Below are positions 34,346 to 46,164 of a DNA stretch of 64,000 bases, piece by piece; within the stretch, counting starts at the first letter, position 1, and each line of letters begins with the position of its first letter. The stretch covers positions 180,011,432 through 180,075,431 of the forward strand of contig CM073591.1 in assembly GCA_037074705.1 (NCBI GenBank), in the 5' to 3' direction. This stretch comes from Zhengitettix transpicula (taxonomy: Eukaryota > Arthropoda > Insecta > Orthoptera > Tetrigidae). The position numbers and the translations under genes were made by a program. The notes under the pieces are model-generated. The model ran no database searches and was not told the origin of the DNA. It saw nothing but the letters and a program-made list of their open reading frames with translations.

Positions 34346-35394
34346 CGAAAACTCAACAATGGGAGAGTGTAACAATAAGGGAGAAACGGCAATGGGAAAG
34401 CAGAAGGTTTAGCGTAATAATAAGGTATCGTAGCAATTATTGAGTTTAATATTGTCTGTTTGTACATTAATAGCTGTGATGTTTGATTTAATGTGAAGCA
34501 TCTCTGAAATGAGTCTGGAATTGTACCTGGTGTCAATGTCTAAGATCTTAGCATTTTGCGAATGAAATTACTTATACTTTTTGATAGCTTTTCCATCGTT
34601 TTTCCCCGTGGAAAGGGGTTTCATCGCGGTTGCCAATATTATTACAAAAGAAAGGAGAAGATTAAAAACCACCGATTGAGAAGATTCGAGTTTAAACCGA
34701 ACTAAATTGAAGCCAAATATTTAAAATTTGCAGCCTTAGTCCTCCCATTAAAACATTTATTCTATGTATATTTATTTACAATTTTAATTTTACTAGATTT
34801 GCATTTTGTCTCGTTTGAGTTAATAAATGTCTGAAACATCACGTTTTTTTGTTTAACTTTTTCACTCTTCAGTTAAACCTATCAAAGTGAGAACCACTGG
34901 GTAAGCTGTCAAAATCATAATTGAAGTTGATTAATTTGTAACAATTCAATATTAGAATGGCGGGGGTTCTACCCAAAACAGAAAAAATCGGCTAGTGCAC
35001 CGCGAGACGAATATATTAAGGAACACTGATTTCAAGTTTCTTGTTTCTCGGTGATAGCCAATGATCATTGATCACCTTCGCTATTCAGTATAAAACAAAT
35101 AAAAAACAGTTAAAATACTCCATTTACGCTGGCATATATTTTTTATCATACAAGTTTACCTTCTAAAGCACATTTCGGGTATTGGAAACAAAAAATATTA
35201 TTTTGAAACTATAAATAAAGAAACAATAAGTAAGAAAATTTAAAACTGCCGGACGTTACGACACGAATTGGCGTCTTTTGTAACGGTGAAAAACTTGAAG
35301 ACTGGAAATTAAACGTTAGAATTAAAATCATAATACATAATGATCAATAACTTAATTTTTTTTCACTTTATTTAGCTGGGTCTGCAAGTAATAT
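34346..35394. other. unclassified AT-rich spacer
   Basis: No recognised repeat or gene. ORFs here are short and without motif. Confidence 0.4.
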
Positions 35395-35775
35395 ACAGTT
35401 CGCGGCTAGGCAGCGACGTTTAACTGGAGGTCCAGCCTCCTGTGCTACTTGTCAGAGTTCCTTCCTGGATTATGAATCTACTCTGCTTTTAAGGGTCACT
35501 TACATTACCTGAATTACACTGTAATTTTGGAATTAGTATGTGTCGCTTCCCGGATTTGTTTTCTATAAAGGGGTTGATTTCTATACGCCTTAAGGCATCC
35601 TGACCTTTTGGATGCTAACACCACATTTTCTCACACATTCACACTCTCATTCATACCAGTGGGCTGCTGCTGCTGCTTCTCTACTTCTTCATTTCCTGCA
35701 TTTCTGCTTCTGCTACTACTTCTTTCTTCAGCGCTCTGCGTCTTGAAGGGTAAGAAGGGAATAGGAATAAATATA
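35395..35775 (+). repeat. unclassified dispersed repeat R3 (copy 2), uninterrupted
   Basis: Matches 18190-18359 joined to 18902-19110, lacking the RTE insertion, and so gives the empty-site version of that locus. No coding recognised. Confidence 0.7.
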
Positions 35776-35837
35776 TATAAATAGCTATGTAACTAAATAA
35801 TTATGTATAAATAAATAACTCTGGTTTGTAAATATAT

Positions 35838-36883
35838 TGTAATACCAATTAAACAGGCTATTAATTGTTTTTAATAATTAAATTGTTAGCGGTACGAATG
35901 TGTAAAGGCGACAATCAAGGCGGGTTTTTCCTTTGTTTAACAATGGAAACTGAAAAACCGCGCGCTTGGATAACAGCCAGTCTGCACGGAGATACGAGAC
36001 AGAACGGTCCACATAAAGTAATAACACAGTAAAATTTGCTAACATAAAAGCATGAATAGTGTTATCCAGGAGGTCCAACGGCTAGATATGATAGTTTATA
36101 TAAAACGCGAGTAAACAGTTTGGCGGAGAGACACATAAAATCGCGATTTGCTAGCAGAAGTTTTTCTGCCCAAATTGAACTGCTTGTCGCATCGAGAGAC
36201 TTTGAGGAAATCTACATCCAGCAACCGGCTGTGGGTGGACTAATCCAGATTCCCGGATAGCAGAAACGAGAGGGCAACGACCACGTGTATTCAAATTCTA
36301 AAGTGTAGAATCAGTGAGTAATGAATGGCCTGTTTTAGTGAGTGTTAAATTCAAGCAAGAAGAATCCAAACTGGTACCAGAAGTACTGTCGTGAGTACAA
36401 GACAATTATTAATAATTGTAAACGATAATTAAAGGGTATAGTCAGATTTCGTTCGCGTTTTCTTTTGTTTCTAGTACTTTAATTTTTTATTCCTTTAACT
36501 TCAATGAATTGAATTGTTAATGTTTTAATTGGAATGTTCTTTTTATCAAACCCAGTTATGACCATGAGATATAGAGATTGTAATGATATAAGAACTGTAT
36601 TTTCATACAATGCCACGAATTAATAAATGAAAAATTAAAGTATTTGTTGTTAACTGGATGAAATTCGGCGTCCAAAATAGATCTTATACATTGTAAATTT
36701 ATCAACAATAACAAAATTTTTCAATTTAAATCTTAAATTAATTTTGTTAATTATTTCGATGATTTAAGACCACATTTTTAATCATTATATATTTGACGTC
36801 TTCAACGTGTGGCTATCATTCAAATTTAAATTAATTTTTTTGTTTATTAATTTGTTTTAATTAAATCTTGTTTGTTCATTACA
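35838..36883 (+). repeat. solo LTR (LTR-E)
   Basis: 1046 bp, TGTAATACC ... TCATTACA, flanked by ATAT at 35834-35837 and 36884-36887. It is the closest relative of LTR-F, matching it on both sides of the Helitron. It therefore provides the intact sequence (GACAATTATTAATAATTG at about 36400) that the Helitron split in LTR-F. Confidence 0.85.
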
Positions 36884-36914
36884 ATATATTTCTGTAAAAA
36901 TAAAATGACTATAT

Positions 36915-37415
36915 TACAAATTTCACCGGTCTCACAGGAATATCGTCAGTGGCCGATTCCTGTTTACCTTCTTGTCGGGGTCTTATTTTCCCAGGGTGGA
37001 TACCAGCTCGTTGTCAGAGATGGAGGCTCTGCGGTAGAATCTCTCGGAGATACCGAAGATTCTGTCCCACAGGTGTTCCATTCCTGACATCTCTCTGACT
37101 ATAATGTTTGGAAGTCTCGGTGGCAGGTGCAGGGCTCTACGTATGCAGGATCAAGAGTTTCCTGAGATGGATCTCAGCAATGGTTGCCCACACTGGACAG
37201 GCATACTCAATGATTGGCCTAATGAGAGAGATGTTGATGGATAGTCCTACTCTCGGTGATAGTTTATATCTAGGGTTAAAAAAGGGTAAAGCAGACTTAG
37301 TCTAGATATAACCTTACGTTCCAAGTCCTTGTTGTGATGTTGTGAGACGTACCGTTAGGTACTTGGCTGTGCTGGTCCATGGAATAGTTTCTCCGAATAG
37401 TTGGAGAACATGATA
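36915..37415 (-). pseudogene. Jockey-like LINE C-terminal fragment A
   Basis: Minus-strand frames give IPWTSTAKYL, FFNPRYKLSPRVGLSINIS, LIRPIIEYACPVWATIAEIH and a LRKLLILHT stretch, then REMSGMEHLWDRIF-type sequence in another frame. This is the region after RT motif E in Jockey-superfamily LINEs (L-R-P-I-x-x-Y-A-x-P-V-W-x). Stops and frameshifts are frequent. Confidence 0.75.
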
Positions 37416-37504
37416 AGAGATCATATGGCTAAGAATATCTCAATTAGGAGAGAGGATCATGTGAAAATATTTCACACCTCTGGCTTATTACAATGGGTTC
37501 AGGT

Positions 37505-38200
37505 ATTTTACAGGCTGACAATTATTTAAATAAGTCTTGTGGTAGCTTGCTTTCAAGTGTTTCATGAGAGTTTTTTTGACCGAAGTTTCGTTTCGTTGCA
37601 CTTGTATAGAAGTTACTGGTTAACCTCTGGATATATTCTGTTATTAGTGGAACATATAACTCTTGATGTATTTGACTGTTTCTTATGAACCTCGGGCTGT
37701 TAATTGCGATACGTAGCACTTTATTCTGCATGGTTTGAAGTTTCTTGAGCGAACTTGTAGGTGCGTTGCTCCAAGCTGGGCAGGCGAATGTAAGAATGGG
37801 TCGGAGAATCAATTTATAAATTAGGAGTGAGGATTCAACTCGAAGATGAGATTTTCGGTGGTAGAGCAAAGAGAGTCTTGCGTAGTTTGTTATTAATGTG
37901 GTATCTCCAGTTGAGTTTTGCATCTAGGTGGACCCCTAGATACTTTATCGCCGAGTCCTTAGTATTTCATGATATTTCATTATTGTGCAGTCGCGGTGTC
38001 GGTAGTTGAGTGTAGCGCTTGAGTGTGAACATCTTTGCTTGACATTTAGAAAAGTGGATTTTTATTTTCCATTTTTTTATAGCAATCATATGTTACATTA
38101 ACTGCATTTTGAAGGTGTTTAAGTGTAGTTTCTATTTTGGCGCTCTGTGCTAGTAACGCGGTGTCGTCGCCAAACATGGCTAGCGTTGAGTGCGCGCATC
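37505..38200 (-). pseudogene. Jockey-like LINE RT and C-terminal fragment B
   Basis: From the 5' side on the minus strand: AMFGDDTALLAQSAKIETTL (motif C, F-G-D-D), an IKYLGVHLDAKLNWRYHI stretch (motif E), then the ORF at 37522-37923 with LRPILTFACPAWSNA, LKKLQTMQNKVLRIAINSP and RNSQIHQELYVPLITEYI. Frames differ between pieces. It is a separate copy from fragment A, since both contain the region after motif E. Its 5' end abuts a Penelope fragment at about 38200. Confidence 0.82.
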
Positions 38201-38395
38201 TTTTACAATAACGTGGTTCCCTTTGAAAATATACGTGTTATCAAAATCGAAACTGTGATTAAATCTGATACACTGTTTTTTGATATTCAATGCGATCTTT
38301 AATTCTTGTATTTTAAATTTTTTTTTTTACCCGATATATTGAAAGTCACAATTAGAACGATTCATTTTATAAGCAACATTGGTAGTGGAAAAACT
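38200..38395 (-). pseudogene. Penelope-like GIY-YIG fragment beside the LINE end
   Basis: Minus-strand frames give NVAYKMNRSNCDFQYIG, then after a damaged stretch a NIKKQCIRFNHSFDFDNTY segment. The first part is the GIY-YIG core and the second the region that follows it in Penelope-like elements. The insertion of LINE fragment B probably truncated it at 38200. Confidence 0.7.
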
Positions 38396-38739
38396 ATTAA
38401 TAGATTATTTGTGGCCTTTGATGAAACCAGAAAAGAAGATTTAGACTTAAATATTACAAAAAATTTGTAGTTTTCAAAGGAATTGTTTTAGATCAAATGA
38501 CAGCAATACACAGAAAGGCAATACAATAAATTCATTTATGTAATTTCCTTATAATATTGTTTTCGTTTAGTCCAATATTAATTTTAGCTAATCTAATGCT
38601 TACGTATTTAGAAATAAATTCAATACGGTAGATACGGGTTGGCCAGTAAAATATTTTTGACAGAAATTTAAAAACGAAAATTAAATAACATAAATCTTAT
38701 TTAAAACTGTCAACATGTAAACACAGTCCGATCACTAAA

Positions 38740-38910
38740 CATTGTATCAAATTTAATCATAGTTTCGATTTTGAAAACACATATTTTACACAGAGAACCA
38801 TTATTGGAAAAGATTAATTTCTGAAATTTTGTTTAATAAAAATGAACCTAATTCTGTTCATATTAAGCATGACACAGAAAATCTTATTAAGTTATATATT
38901 GTTTTATTTC
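38740..38910 (+). pseudogene. Penelope-like C-terminal fragment
   Basis: Plus-strand frame gives NHSFDFENTYFTQR, then in another frame a NKNEPNSVHIKHDTENLIKLY stretch, corresponding to the end of the GIY-YIG protein. It shares the NHSFDF segment with the fragment at 38200-38395 but is on the opposite strand, so the two are separate or inverted copies. Confidence 0.6.
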
Positions 38911-39412
38911 AAGTTCTTCGTCCCTGATGAATATATCTTTGAATATACTTCTTACGTTTAATTCACAGTCTTTGTTTTATCGCCGCTAGAAAAAGACGCC
39001 GATCCTCATCGAAACGTCCGACAATTATGAATTTAAATTTTCTTAGTTATTATTTCTCTATTTAAAGGTTGTCTGTATGAAGGTCGTATTTAGTATTATT
39101 ATTATTTTAACATACGTTAAAATCTATCTTATATTATTTTGAAGCATTCGAGTTTAGGTTCCATTTGAAACTTGTAATTACCGGCGAGGTAACACGTTCT
39201 TTAATAATAACGTGTGTAAATGAATGTGACCATATCTCGAAAATTTCAACTACCACGTTGATAGTAAAATTAGAATTCTCACAGTATCAATTATGACTCC
39301 ATATTCATATAAAAAACGTAAATATATTTTATCTACAACAATGTAATTGAAACATAACCATTCGTTCCAACATAACAGTCTATCGTGGTCCTAGACATTA
39401 TCCTTTTTGTAA
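38911..39412. other. unclassified spacer
   Basis: AT-rich. No recognised feature. Confidence 0.35.
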
Positions 39413-39905
39413 GGGCCGTTACACAATCAGTGTTTATTATCGCAGCGTTAAAATTATTGTCGTACTATTCTCAGTTGAGAGTGCTGTGAAAAGTGTAGTT
39501 CGAAATAAACAAAGAGCAGATTTTACCATTACTGTTATTTCGTCGTCGAATGAAAATGAGAAGAAAAAATCGACTTAATTGGGTAAATCACATTAATGAA
39601 AGAAGAGAGGATGTTGGAGCTTTCTGCACGCGGTTTGAAGAGTTGAGGCAGGATGACGTGAAATATGTCCTTGGTTTTATCCCATAATACAGTTCTATCT
39701 TAAATTAATGAAATAAGTATTTCATTATCTATGATGGTAAACGCTAGAGGAACCGAGCAACTGCTCAAGCTGTCCTCAGCGACAATTTTATTGCCGAGAT
39801 TATTTACCACCAATTGTGCAACCTCTCATTCACTTCAATGGACTATTGCGGTTGCGGCAGCAGCGATAAATTATCGCCACAATAAATATCGCCGTATGTA
39901 AAACT
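39413..39905 (+). mobile_element. short PIF/Harbinger-derived element
   Basis: Plus-strand reading gives RRMKMRRKNRLNWVNHINER followed by REDVGAFCTRFEELRQDDV, the conserved start of Harbinger transposases and close to the N-terminus at 23041 (GAFC...FEELR). A stop follows shortly and no catalytic domain is present. The ends, GGGCCGTTACACAATCAG at the left and, on the minus strand, a GAGTTTTACATACGGCGATA stretch at the right, are weakly similar inverted repeats. Boundaries are approximate and a 3-bp target duplication is not certain. Confidence 0.6.
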
Positions 39906-40239
39906 CATAGAACATTATTATTGGCCGGAAACTTTTTAATGTTTAAGAAGAACTTTACAATCATTATTGGCATTTTTTTTTCAAAGAAAAAGCGCGCATC
40001 TCAGGATAAGTGAAATAAAAACATAATTAATTTTTTTTGGTAATATACTTATTTAGATTAAATCTAAATCTAAAATGTTATACTGTTACGTAAAATGATT
40101 ACTTTTATGTTCTTATTCATATTAGAACCACAATTAGGAGCTACACGGAAAATAAAGTACATTTAAAAATATAATTAAAATCTGTTCCGTCTTTCTGATC
40201 CAAATTTTCTGCTCTCTCTACGTCGTATTTATTATTATT
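39906..40239. other. unclassified AT-rich spacer
   Basis: No recognised feature. Confidence 0.35.
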
Positions 40240-40625
40240 TACTAACTGATTGACCGGGGTTGTCCGGGTATTTATTTATATTACACATGAAAAGGAATTG
40301 ACTCGACACTAATCTCTTTGTCATTTTCTATATGTAATTTTGGAAATAACGTTTCCTCATTTCTGTATCTACAGGGGCGGAACACATGATTTCACCGTAA
40401 TCGAGACTGTCACTGTCCATCTCAACGACACCGAAAACTGTGGAATCGACACTAATAAGGACCAATTGGAACATTTCCCCCCTTATTCCCCACCACAGTG
40501 CCGAGAGGGTCTAAATTAATTGACACTTAGTCTCAGCAATCGTGGGATGTCTAACCCTCAGTGTTTTTTCCTAGATTGTGAAATGTATAGTTTTAAGATT
40601 TTTTGCGGAAGATACACATTCACCC
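40240..40625 (-). mobile_element. Helitron-like fragment, copy 3, cut by mariner-3
   Basis: The plus strand starts CTAACTGATTGACCGGGGTTGTCCGGG..., the degraded terminal hairpin of the family, and shares with copy 2 the following segment (ATTTATTTA, then GAAAAGGAATT and CGACACTAA). Near 40600-40628 the similarity to copy 1 (AAGATT...TGCGGAA...TTCACCC) stops abruptly where mariner-3 begins, so the 5' part is missing. Confidence 0.6.
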
Positions 40626-40799
40626 ATTTTTGTTCGATAAGTCTGGTATATTTTTATGAAACAGCGGGATTTTTTTCACTTTCGCGCCATTATTGGTAAA
40701 CATGATCCTTTCAAAGATATTAATAAATGTATCAAACATATTCCAGTCGTAGTTTATTGTTGGCAGCCTTCTGTAGTGTTAGATGTGTAGTCAGGCAGT

Positions 40800-41218
40800 G
40801 GAACCTTGAGAGGGGTATGTTGCGGGGTCGCTGACTTGAGCATGCGCTAAGAGTTATCCGCTATTCCTTTTGGAATATTCGGCCAGCTGCCTCCTAAACT
40901 GATCGAGGCACAAGTCTTACTGATAAAATGTAAAAGGAAATTTAAATTGAGAAGCTGGGGATTGAGGCTTGCAAAAAAGAAAACGTAATCGTAAGGGCGT
41001 GGGACAAATACCCGATGCACGACTTACCTGATGAAGGCTTTCTTGGGTTTGTCCTGCATCACTTTTAGGCGGATGCCGGGTAGGATCCTTCAACTATAAT
41101 CCGGGGGCCCTAGTTAACCCTTGGCTAACTTCCTCTACCCTTCCGCATCCCCCTTTCAAATCCCTTCCCTTCCTAAGGGGAGTTGCCTCCACGTGGATGA
41201 AGCCTGCTACTCTAAAAA
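40800..41218 (+). mobile_element. A-tailed SINE-like retroposon inside mariner-3 (5'-truncated)
   Basis: Corresponds to roughly the last 420 bp of the full copy at 7797-8361, from the AACCTTGAGAGG... segment to an A-run at 41213-41220, in the same orientation. The 5' truncation and A tail fit retroposition by a LINE enzyme. It post-dates mariner-3. Confidence 0.78.
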
Positions 41219-41220
41219 AA

Positions 41221-43230
41221 ATTCAAAACTGAATTGGATGAAGTTCATGTGGACTCTGCAGCATTTACTTCTGGATTGTTGAGTTTGAATGTGGTCACAG
41301 AAGAACAGAAGTTGAAACTCGTTCCGGCCATCCAATTGAGATTACCACTCAGGAAAACATGGAAAAACTTCTTGATATCGTACGGAAGATCGCAAACTAC
41401 AAGTGCGTGAGGAAGCTGATGCTGTAGGCATCTCAAATGAACGAGTTCATTTCATCCTCCATGAGAAACTAGCCATGAAATTGCTGTGGGCGTGATGGAT
41501 GCCGCGACTGTTGTCACTGGACGAAAAACCTTCTAGACAAATTCTCGGCTGATGCGCCTTTTCTGGGTCTTCTGATTGATATCAAATTAAACAGGCTTGC
41601 TGGGCAACTCAGTTCGGCTTGTTATTGTCTCAGAACCTTAATGCAACATGTTGGCATCAACACTACGAAAATGGTGTACTTTGCGTATTTTCATTCCCTT
41701 ACGTGTTACGGCATTGCAAATTTGCTACAGAACATTGAAATTTTCAAGTTGCAAAAGCGTGCCACTAGAATACTTTATAATACGTATAATAAAATTAGTG
41801 GTAAACGGTTTATCAAAAGTTTGCGAATATTAACTTTACCCAGTTTGTTTATTCACGAAATTTCGTAAAGCGGAACATGAATCTGTCTCACAATTATGAG
41901 ACTAAAAATCGCACAGCTCTAAGATCTTTTCTCTCTACCAGAAAAGTATTCACTAGATTTATATAATAATTTCCAAATGTAAAGAACAATAATAAGTACA
42001 CGAGTTTTGGGATTTAGTGTAAAAATCTTCTACTGAACGGCTCCAGTGTTTTACTCAGTACAGGAGTTTCTTGATAGTTCCCCTAATAATAAAATATCTT
42101 TTGTTTATAGTGAAAAAATGTTGAATTTGTTGCTCTTAAAATTACTTATTTCTTAACTTTCTTAATCTCTGTTGGTCTTTTCTGATATTTTGTTTATTTG
42201 TTGCATGTACGGCCTGGAGTTTGCGGATTCCTCGTCGCTCCGTTTCGTTTGTGTTTCCTGCAAGTGTGCGTGTATCAGGTTTTCTGTTTATTCTTGTGTG
42301 ATGTGTAATTCTATTTTTTATGATATTTAATTCGATAAATATTTATTTTACCTAGTTCGTATTGAATACAGTAAATAAAACAACGTTAAATATTTTTATT
42401 ATTAATATTATTATTACTATATAGTACTTTTAGTTATGTTGGACAGGGAAATTTGTGTTCCCTTTTTTACTTATGTTTATGCTAACTTCTAATTGTTATT
42501 AATTGTTGCATCCATTAAGTAAATCGTTATCTTTTGTATTCATATTGCGTCATACGAGGACTAATAGAATAAATAAATAAAAACAAAACATTTAAATGTA
42601 TAATATAGCAAGTTGAGGCGTAAACCGCAAGAATTTTTGCGCAGATTCGTAACCGTTGATGAAATTTGGATACATCACTACACTCCACAGACCAAAAAAC
42701 GATCAAAACAATAGACAAAAGCTGGTGAAAGTGTGCCGAAAGATGCGAATCTCGTTTTGTCAGCTGAAAAGGTGATGGCAACTGTATTTTGGGATTCTCA
42801 GGATATTATATTCATAGATTTCTTGGGAAAGTGGATGACCATAACTGGGCTGTATTATGCTGCTCTGTTGGGTCGTTTTAAATGGGTGCTGATTGAGAAA
42901 CGACCATGATTGACGCGCAAGAAAGTGCTGTTTCACCAGGACAATGCGCAAGCGCACACAACCGCAGTCTCAGAGCCAAAAGTGTAAGAGTTGGGATTCG
43001 AAACCTACCCACCTATTCACCAGACCTAACAACAAGTGACTTCTTCTTTTCGAACTTTAAAAATTTGCTTTGGTGGAAAGAAATTTTCATGAAATGAAGT
43101 GATCGAGGCCGTGATGGAGTATTTTGCAGTTTGACAAAACCTATTTTTGTGATGAAAATTTTTGTGTGAAATAAATTGGAAACTCGCTGGACCAAGTGTA
43201 TTGCCAAGGAAGGAGACTATGTTGAGAAAT
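41221..43230 (+). pseudogene. mariner-3 transposase pieces
   Basis: The N-terminal helix-turn-helix region (ECGHRRTEVETRSGHPIEIT, then ENMEKLLDIV) lies at 41285-41460. After the LINE insertion the catalytic part resumes: VTVDEIWIHHYTPQTKKRSKQ (42650-42715), SAEKVMATVFWDSQDIIFID, HQDNAQAHTTA (about 42937) and SPDLTTSDFF (43018-43050). All three aspartates remain, but stops and frameshifts are numerous. Confidence 0.82.
41540..42610 (+). mobile_element. 5'-truncated LINE 3' end inside mariner-3
   Basis: Opens in the post-RT region: FLGLLIDIKLN, QLSSACYCLRTLMQH, TTKMVYFAYFHSLTCYGIA, LQKRATRILYNT and an ISGKRFIKSLRILTLPSLF stretch (41560-41868). A degraded end of the ORF follows to about 42120, then a 3' untranslated region to an AATAAATAAATAAAAACAAA tail near 42567-42586. 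This is the layout of a Jockey/CR1-type LINE end common in insects. It sits inside mariner-3 and so is younger than it. Confidence 0.8.
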
Positions 43231-43299
43231 AAAGTAAGTTTTCTAAAAAAAAGTTTCGTTTTGTGACAATTTTTCCAGACTTTGCAAACAAACATCGTA

Positions 43300-43799
43300 C
43301 ATCGAAGATAATAATTGAACATGAAAATAGTAGGTAGGATAATATGTAATTATTACGGTATTTTTGGCTTTGATTCTAAAACAGAGTCATAAAATTAATG
43401 TTTCCATGACAAATTCATAAACCTTAGTTCTCCAATAGGAGTTTTTTCCTAAACCATATACATCTCTTATTTATATAAAAAAATTACAATGTATTTAAAA
43501 CATTTAATGCTCACTTCCCGAAAGCTCCTGTTTGACATTTTATTTGAGGACAAATAAAGGTACTTTAATTTATCATTGATTTTATCACAAGTCTCTATCC
43601 TGAACTCCTATCAATATTTCCGTAAGGAGTGTTACCTAAATTAGGTTTGAGAGGTTTATTCTGTAGTGGTAGGTTTTTAAACGACGAAGTAAAGGATATT
43701 TTACAGAATTTATTAATTAATTATCTGAACATGGACAAAAAATAAAAAAATACAGTGTTCAGTTAGCATGACAAAACACTCTGATCCCTTAATCTCAGT
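43300..43799. other. unclassified AT-rich spacer
   Basis: No recognised feature. Confidence 0.35.
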
Positions 43800-44320
43800 T
43801 AAACATGGTCTACGGTAATTCCTCCAAGCGCGTCAAGGATTGAGATACTTGGCAGTTACCTTCGTTGATGTCTGGCCGTTATCGTGTGGCACCCTCGATC
43901 TTTCCGGGTCCTCTCGAAACTGCAAGCTGGGGGCTGCACGTCCTTCTGTGTCTCTACTTTTCTTTTTCAGCCCCTCGCTGGATGTCAAAAATCGATCGTC
44001 TCGATCATCTTTGGATCGATCTGTCCTGAACCAAGAAATGTCATTGGTTAAGACAGTCACGTGTTAATTCAAATTTCTGGGATTTTAAGCGACCGTTTCC
44101 CACGGTGCGACAGTCCAGGTAACTTCCGAGGGCCCACAGCATACGTGTCCAATTCCAGACTGGAGGGATTATCTCCCCGTCTCGGCGGCGCCTGCTCAAA
44201 TTCCAATTTGCCATATCAATAATAAAACTATCGCGCTACAATTCAGTAGGGTCGCAGACATTGCCCTCCATATTGGAGAATTCGGAAAGCTGCCTCCAAT
44301 ACCATTGAAGGATATAGATT
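43800..44320. other. GC-richer island of unknown nature
   Basis: About 500 bp visibly richer in G and C than both flanks, with ORFs on both strands (43833-44060 minus, 43840-44067 plus) that mirror each other and lack motifs. A GATCGATC-rich stretch lies at about 43993-44020. No partner was found in the window. It may be part of a LINE or LTR element not otherwise represented here. Confidence 0.35.
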
Positions 44321-45534
44321 TTCAGATTTTTTAGCCTTTGATTGAGATTAATTTATCTTCGAGAGTGGTAAAATAGAAAAAAGTGTGATATATATATTTA
44401 TCGAATTATAAAAGTTTTCGTATCAGTGCGGTAGATGCCATTCACTGTTTTTTGTTTCGTAGGTAACAATTACATATTTTATTGTCATATTAACATGACA
44501 CTCTGTAATTTAACAGAAGCCCACTCTTTAAGCAGTTTTGTAGAAATTACAGACACTTTTAAATGAATTTCAAGCAAATGTGGTTAGGTCCTTGTAAGGC
44601 TTCGGTGCCTGTAGTGAGTCACAGTTGTTTCTCTGCGGTCTTACCAAGGCCTGCATTCTTTATCTGTGACTGAAGAAATTCATAAAATTCAGCGTTTACT
44701 TCAGTGAATATAATGACGTTACATTTAAATGTACGGTTTGCTGCAAGCATTCTTATATACTTAATATATGTAATTAACACAAGTTAATAATCAATAGGGA
44801 TAAAAAATATAAGCTACGTTAAATATAACATAAAATGTAACGGGTCGAAGCAGTGGACTGTGTAACAAAAATGTAATTCTGCAAATATTTGTCAACGAAA
44901 TTAATATATTCATTGGCGTGTCATGATGCTTTATGTGAACGTATGAAACAACCTACTTTTATTTATAACCGAAAGAAAATAGAATTATAAACCTTGAAGC
45001 TGGGAACTGTTGGGACTGTTTTCATGTAAAAAAAAAAGACAGATGAAAACTAAACGGGTCCTTCGGCGGTTGCAAAGCAAACATGGACAATGACGATGCA
45101 GTCAAACAAGCTGTTGCGCCTTTGTGAGATCAGCAAAGGACAGGATATAAAACTTCATGTTTCGTTACAACAAATATAAAACTTTGAAGTGAGTAATAAA
45201 GAGTTTTTTTTATTATTATAAACCGATACTGTGTTCTATTAATTGAACGACGGAATGCACTCTCTGCTATGGCCACTCATAAATTTGGAAGTAACTTACG
45301 TTCGAATCAAACTGACTAATTGTTTTTTAATGGAATTGCTGCTTTATACATCATTTATTCAGTTCCTGACACTTGTATCCTCATACAATGGTATGACTTT
45401 TTATTATGTTTGGTTAAGATGAAAACTCTTAAGCTTTCGTCATTGGTGCCAGCTGCGGCACACAGACCTAGTTTTGAAGAGAGAAAAATACGAATTATGC
45501 AGACTATATATATATGTATAGGTAGATGGATAAA
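44321..45534. other. unclassified AT-rich spacer
   Basis: No recognised feature. The ORFs at 45320-45538 and 45355-45543 overlap on opposite strands and have no motif. Confidence 0.35.
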
Positions 45535-46050
45535 GTAATCCACTCCCCTCTTAATGCATAGTTAAGGGACTGAAAGGAGGAGTCAGAAGGATAGGAAGGG
45601 ATTTGAAAATGAGGTTGCGGAAGTGTAGAGGAAGGTAGCCAAGGGTTAACTTTCCCCCGGGCTGTAGTTTAAGGATCCTAACTGGCATTCGCCTAAAAGT
45701 AATGCAGACCAAACCCTAGAAAAGCTGCATCAGGTAGGTCGAGCACTGGGTCATACGCCCTTCCGAGGGGTTTGCTGCGGGCTCGTAGCTTTCCCCTAGC
45801 TGCGCCTTGACCAGTTTAGGATGCAGCTAGCCGACTATTCCAATAAGAATACCAGACAACTCTTACCGTATGCTCAAGGTCTGCGAACCCGGAACATACA
45901 CCTTTCAATGCAGGCCGAGGTGCCTCGGCTTGTGGGAACCTTAGTTCAAAAAAACCAAAGAGAAGACAATGCATCCGCAAAGGTAGCCTCGTCCTAACTT
46001 TCTGGGAATGTTCACCTGCGAGAGAATGCTCTTGCAGGCTTCCTTAATCA
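45535..46050 (-). mobile_element. SINE-like retroposon, copy 3
   Basis: Inverted relative to the copy at 7797. It runs from the CTCCCCT...AAGGGACTG segment through GTAGCCAAGGGTTAAC, GGATCCTAACTGGCATTCGC and GGTTTGCTGCGG to the CCTGCGAGAGAATG palindrome remnant at about 46015. A short second piece of the family (TTTTAGGGTAACAGGCTACA, 46060-46081) follows in the same orientation. Confidence 0.78.
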
Positions 46051-46164
46051 GTGGGCATTTCTTTTAGGGTAACAGGCTACATAAACGCTTAATATTATTT
46101 TAATATACTATAGCGTGTTTTGTTTTATTTAGAGGCGAAGTGATTTCATTATAATGATATTTTA

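Larger units (their letters stand above)
40622..43297 (+). mobile_element. mariner-3, same family as mariner-1, broken by two insertions
   Basis: The left end near 40622 (TTGTTCGATAAGTCTGGTAT) and the right end at 43297 (minus strand CGATGTTTGTTTGCAAAGTC), with TA at 43298-43299, align with mariner-1. Mariner sequence is found at 40622-40799, 41221-41535 and 42612-43297. Between these lie an A-tailed SINE-like retroposon (40800-41218) and a LINE 3' end (about 41540-42610). About 80 bp of mariner seems to be missing at the SINE-like insertion. Confidence 0.82.

Noticed and set aside
41020..41060. A hammerhead ribozyme core (CTGATGA), which is known to accompany some Penelope elements
   Set aside because: Only the CTGATGA string is present. 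The second conserved core segment and the closing stems are absent, and it lies in a SINE-like copy where sister copies read CTGATGC.
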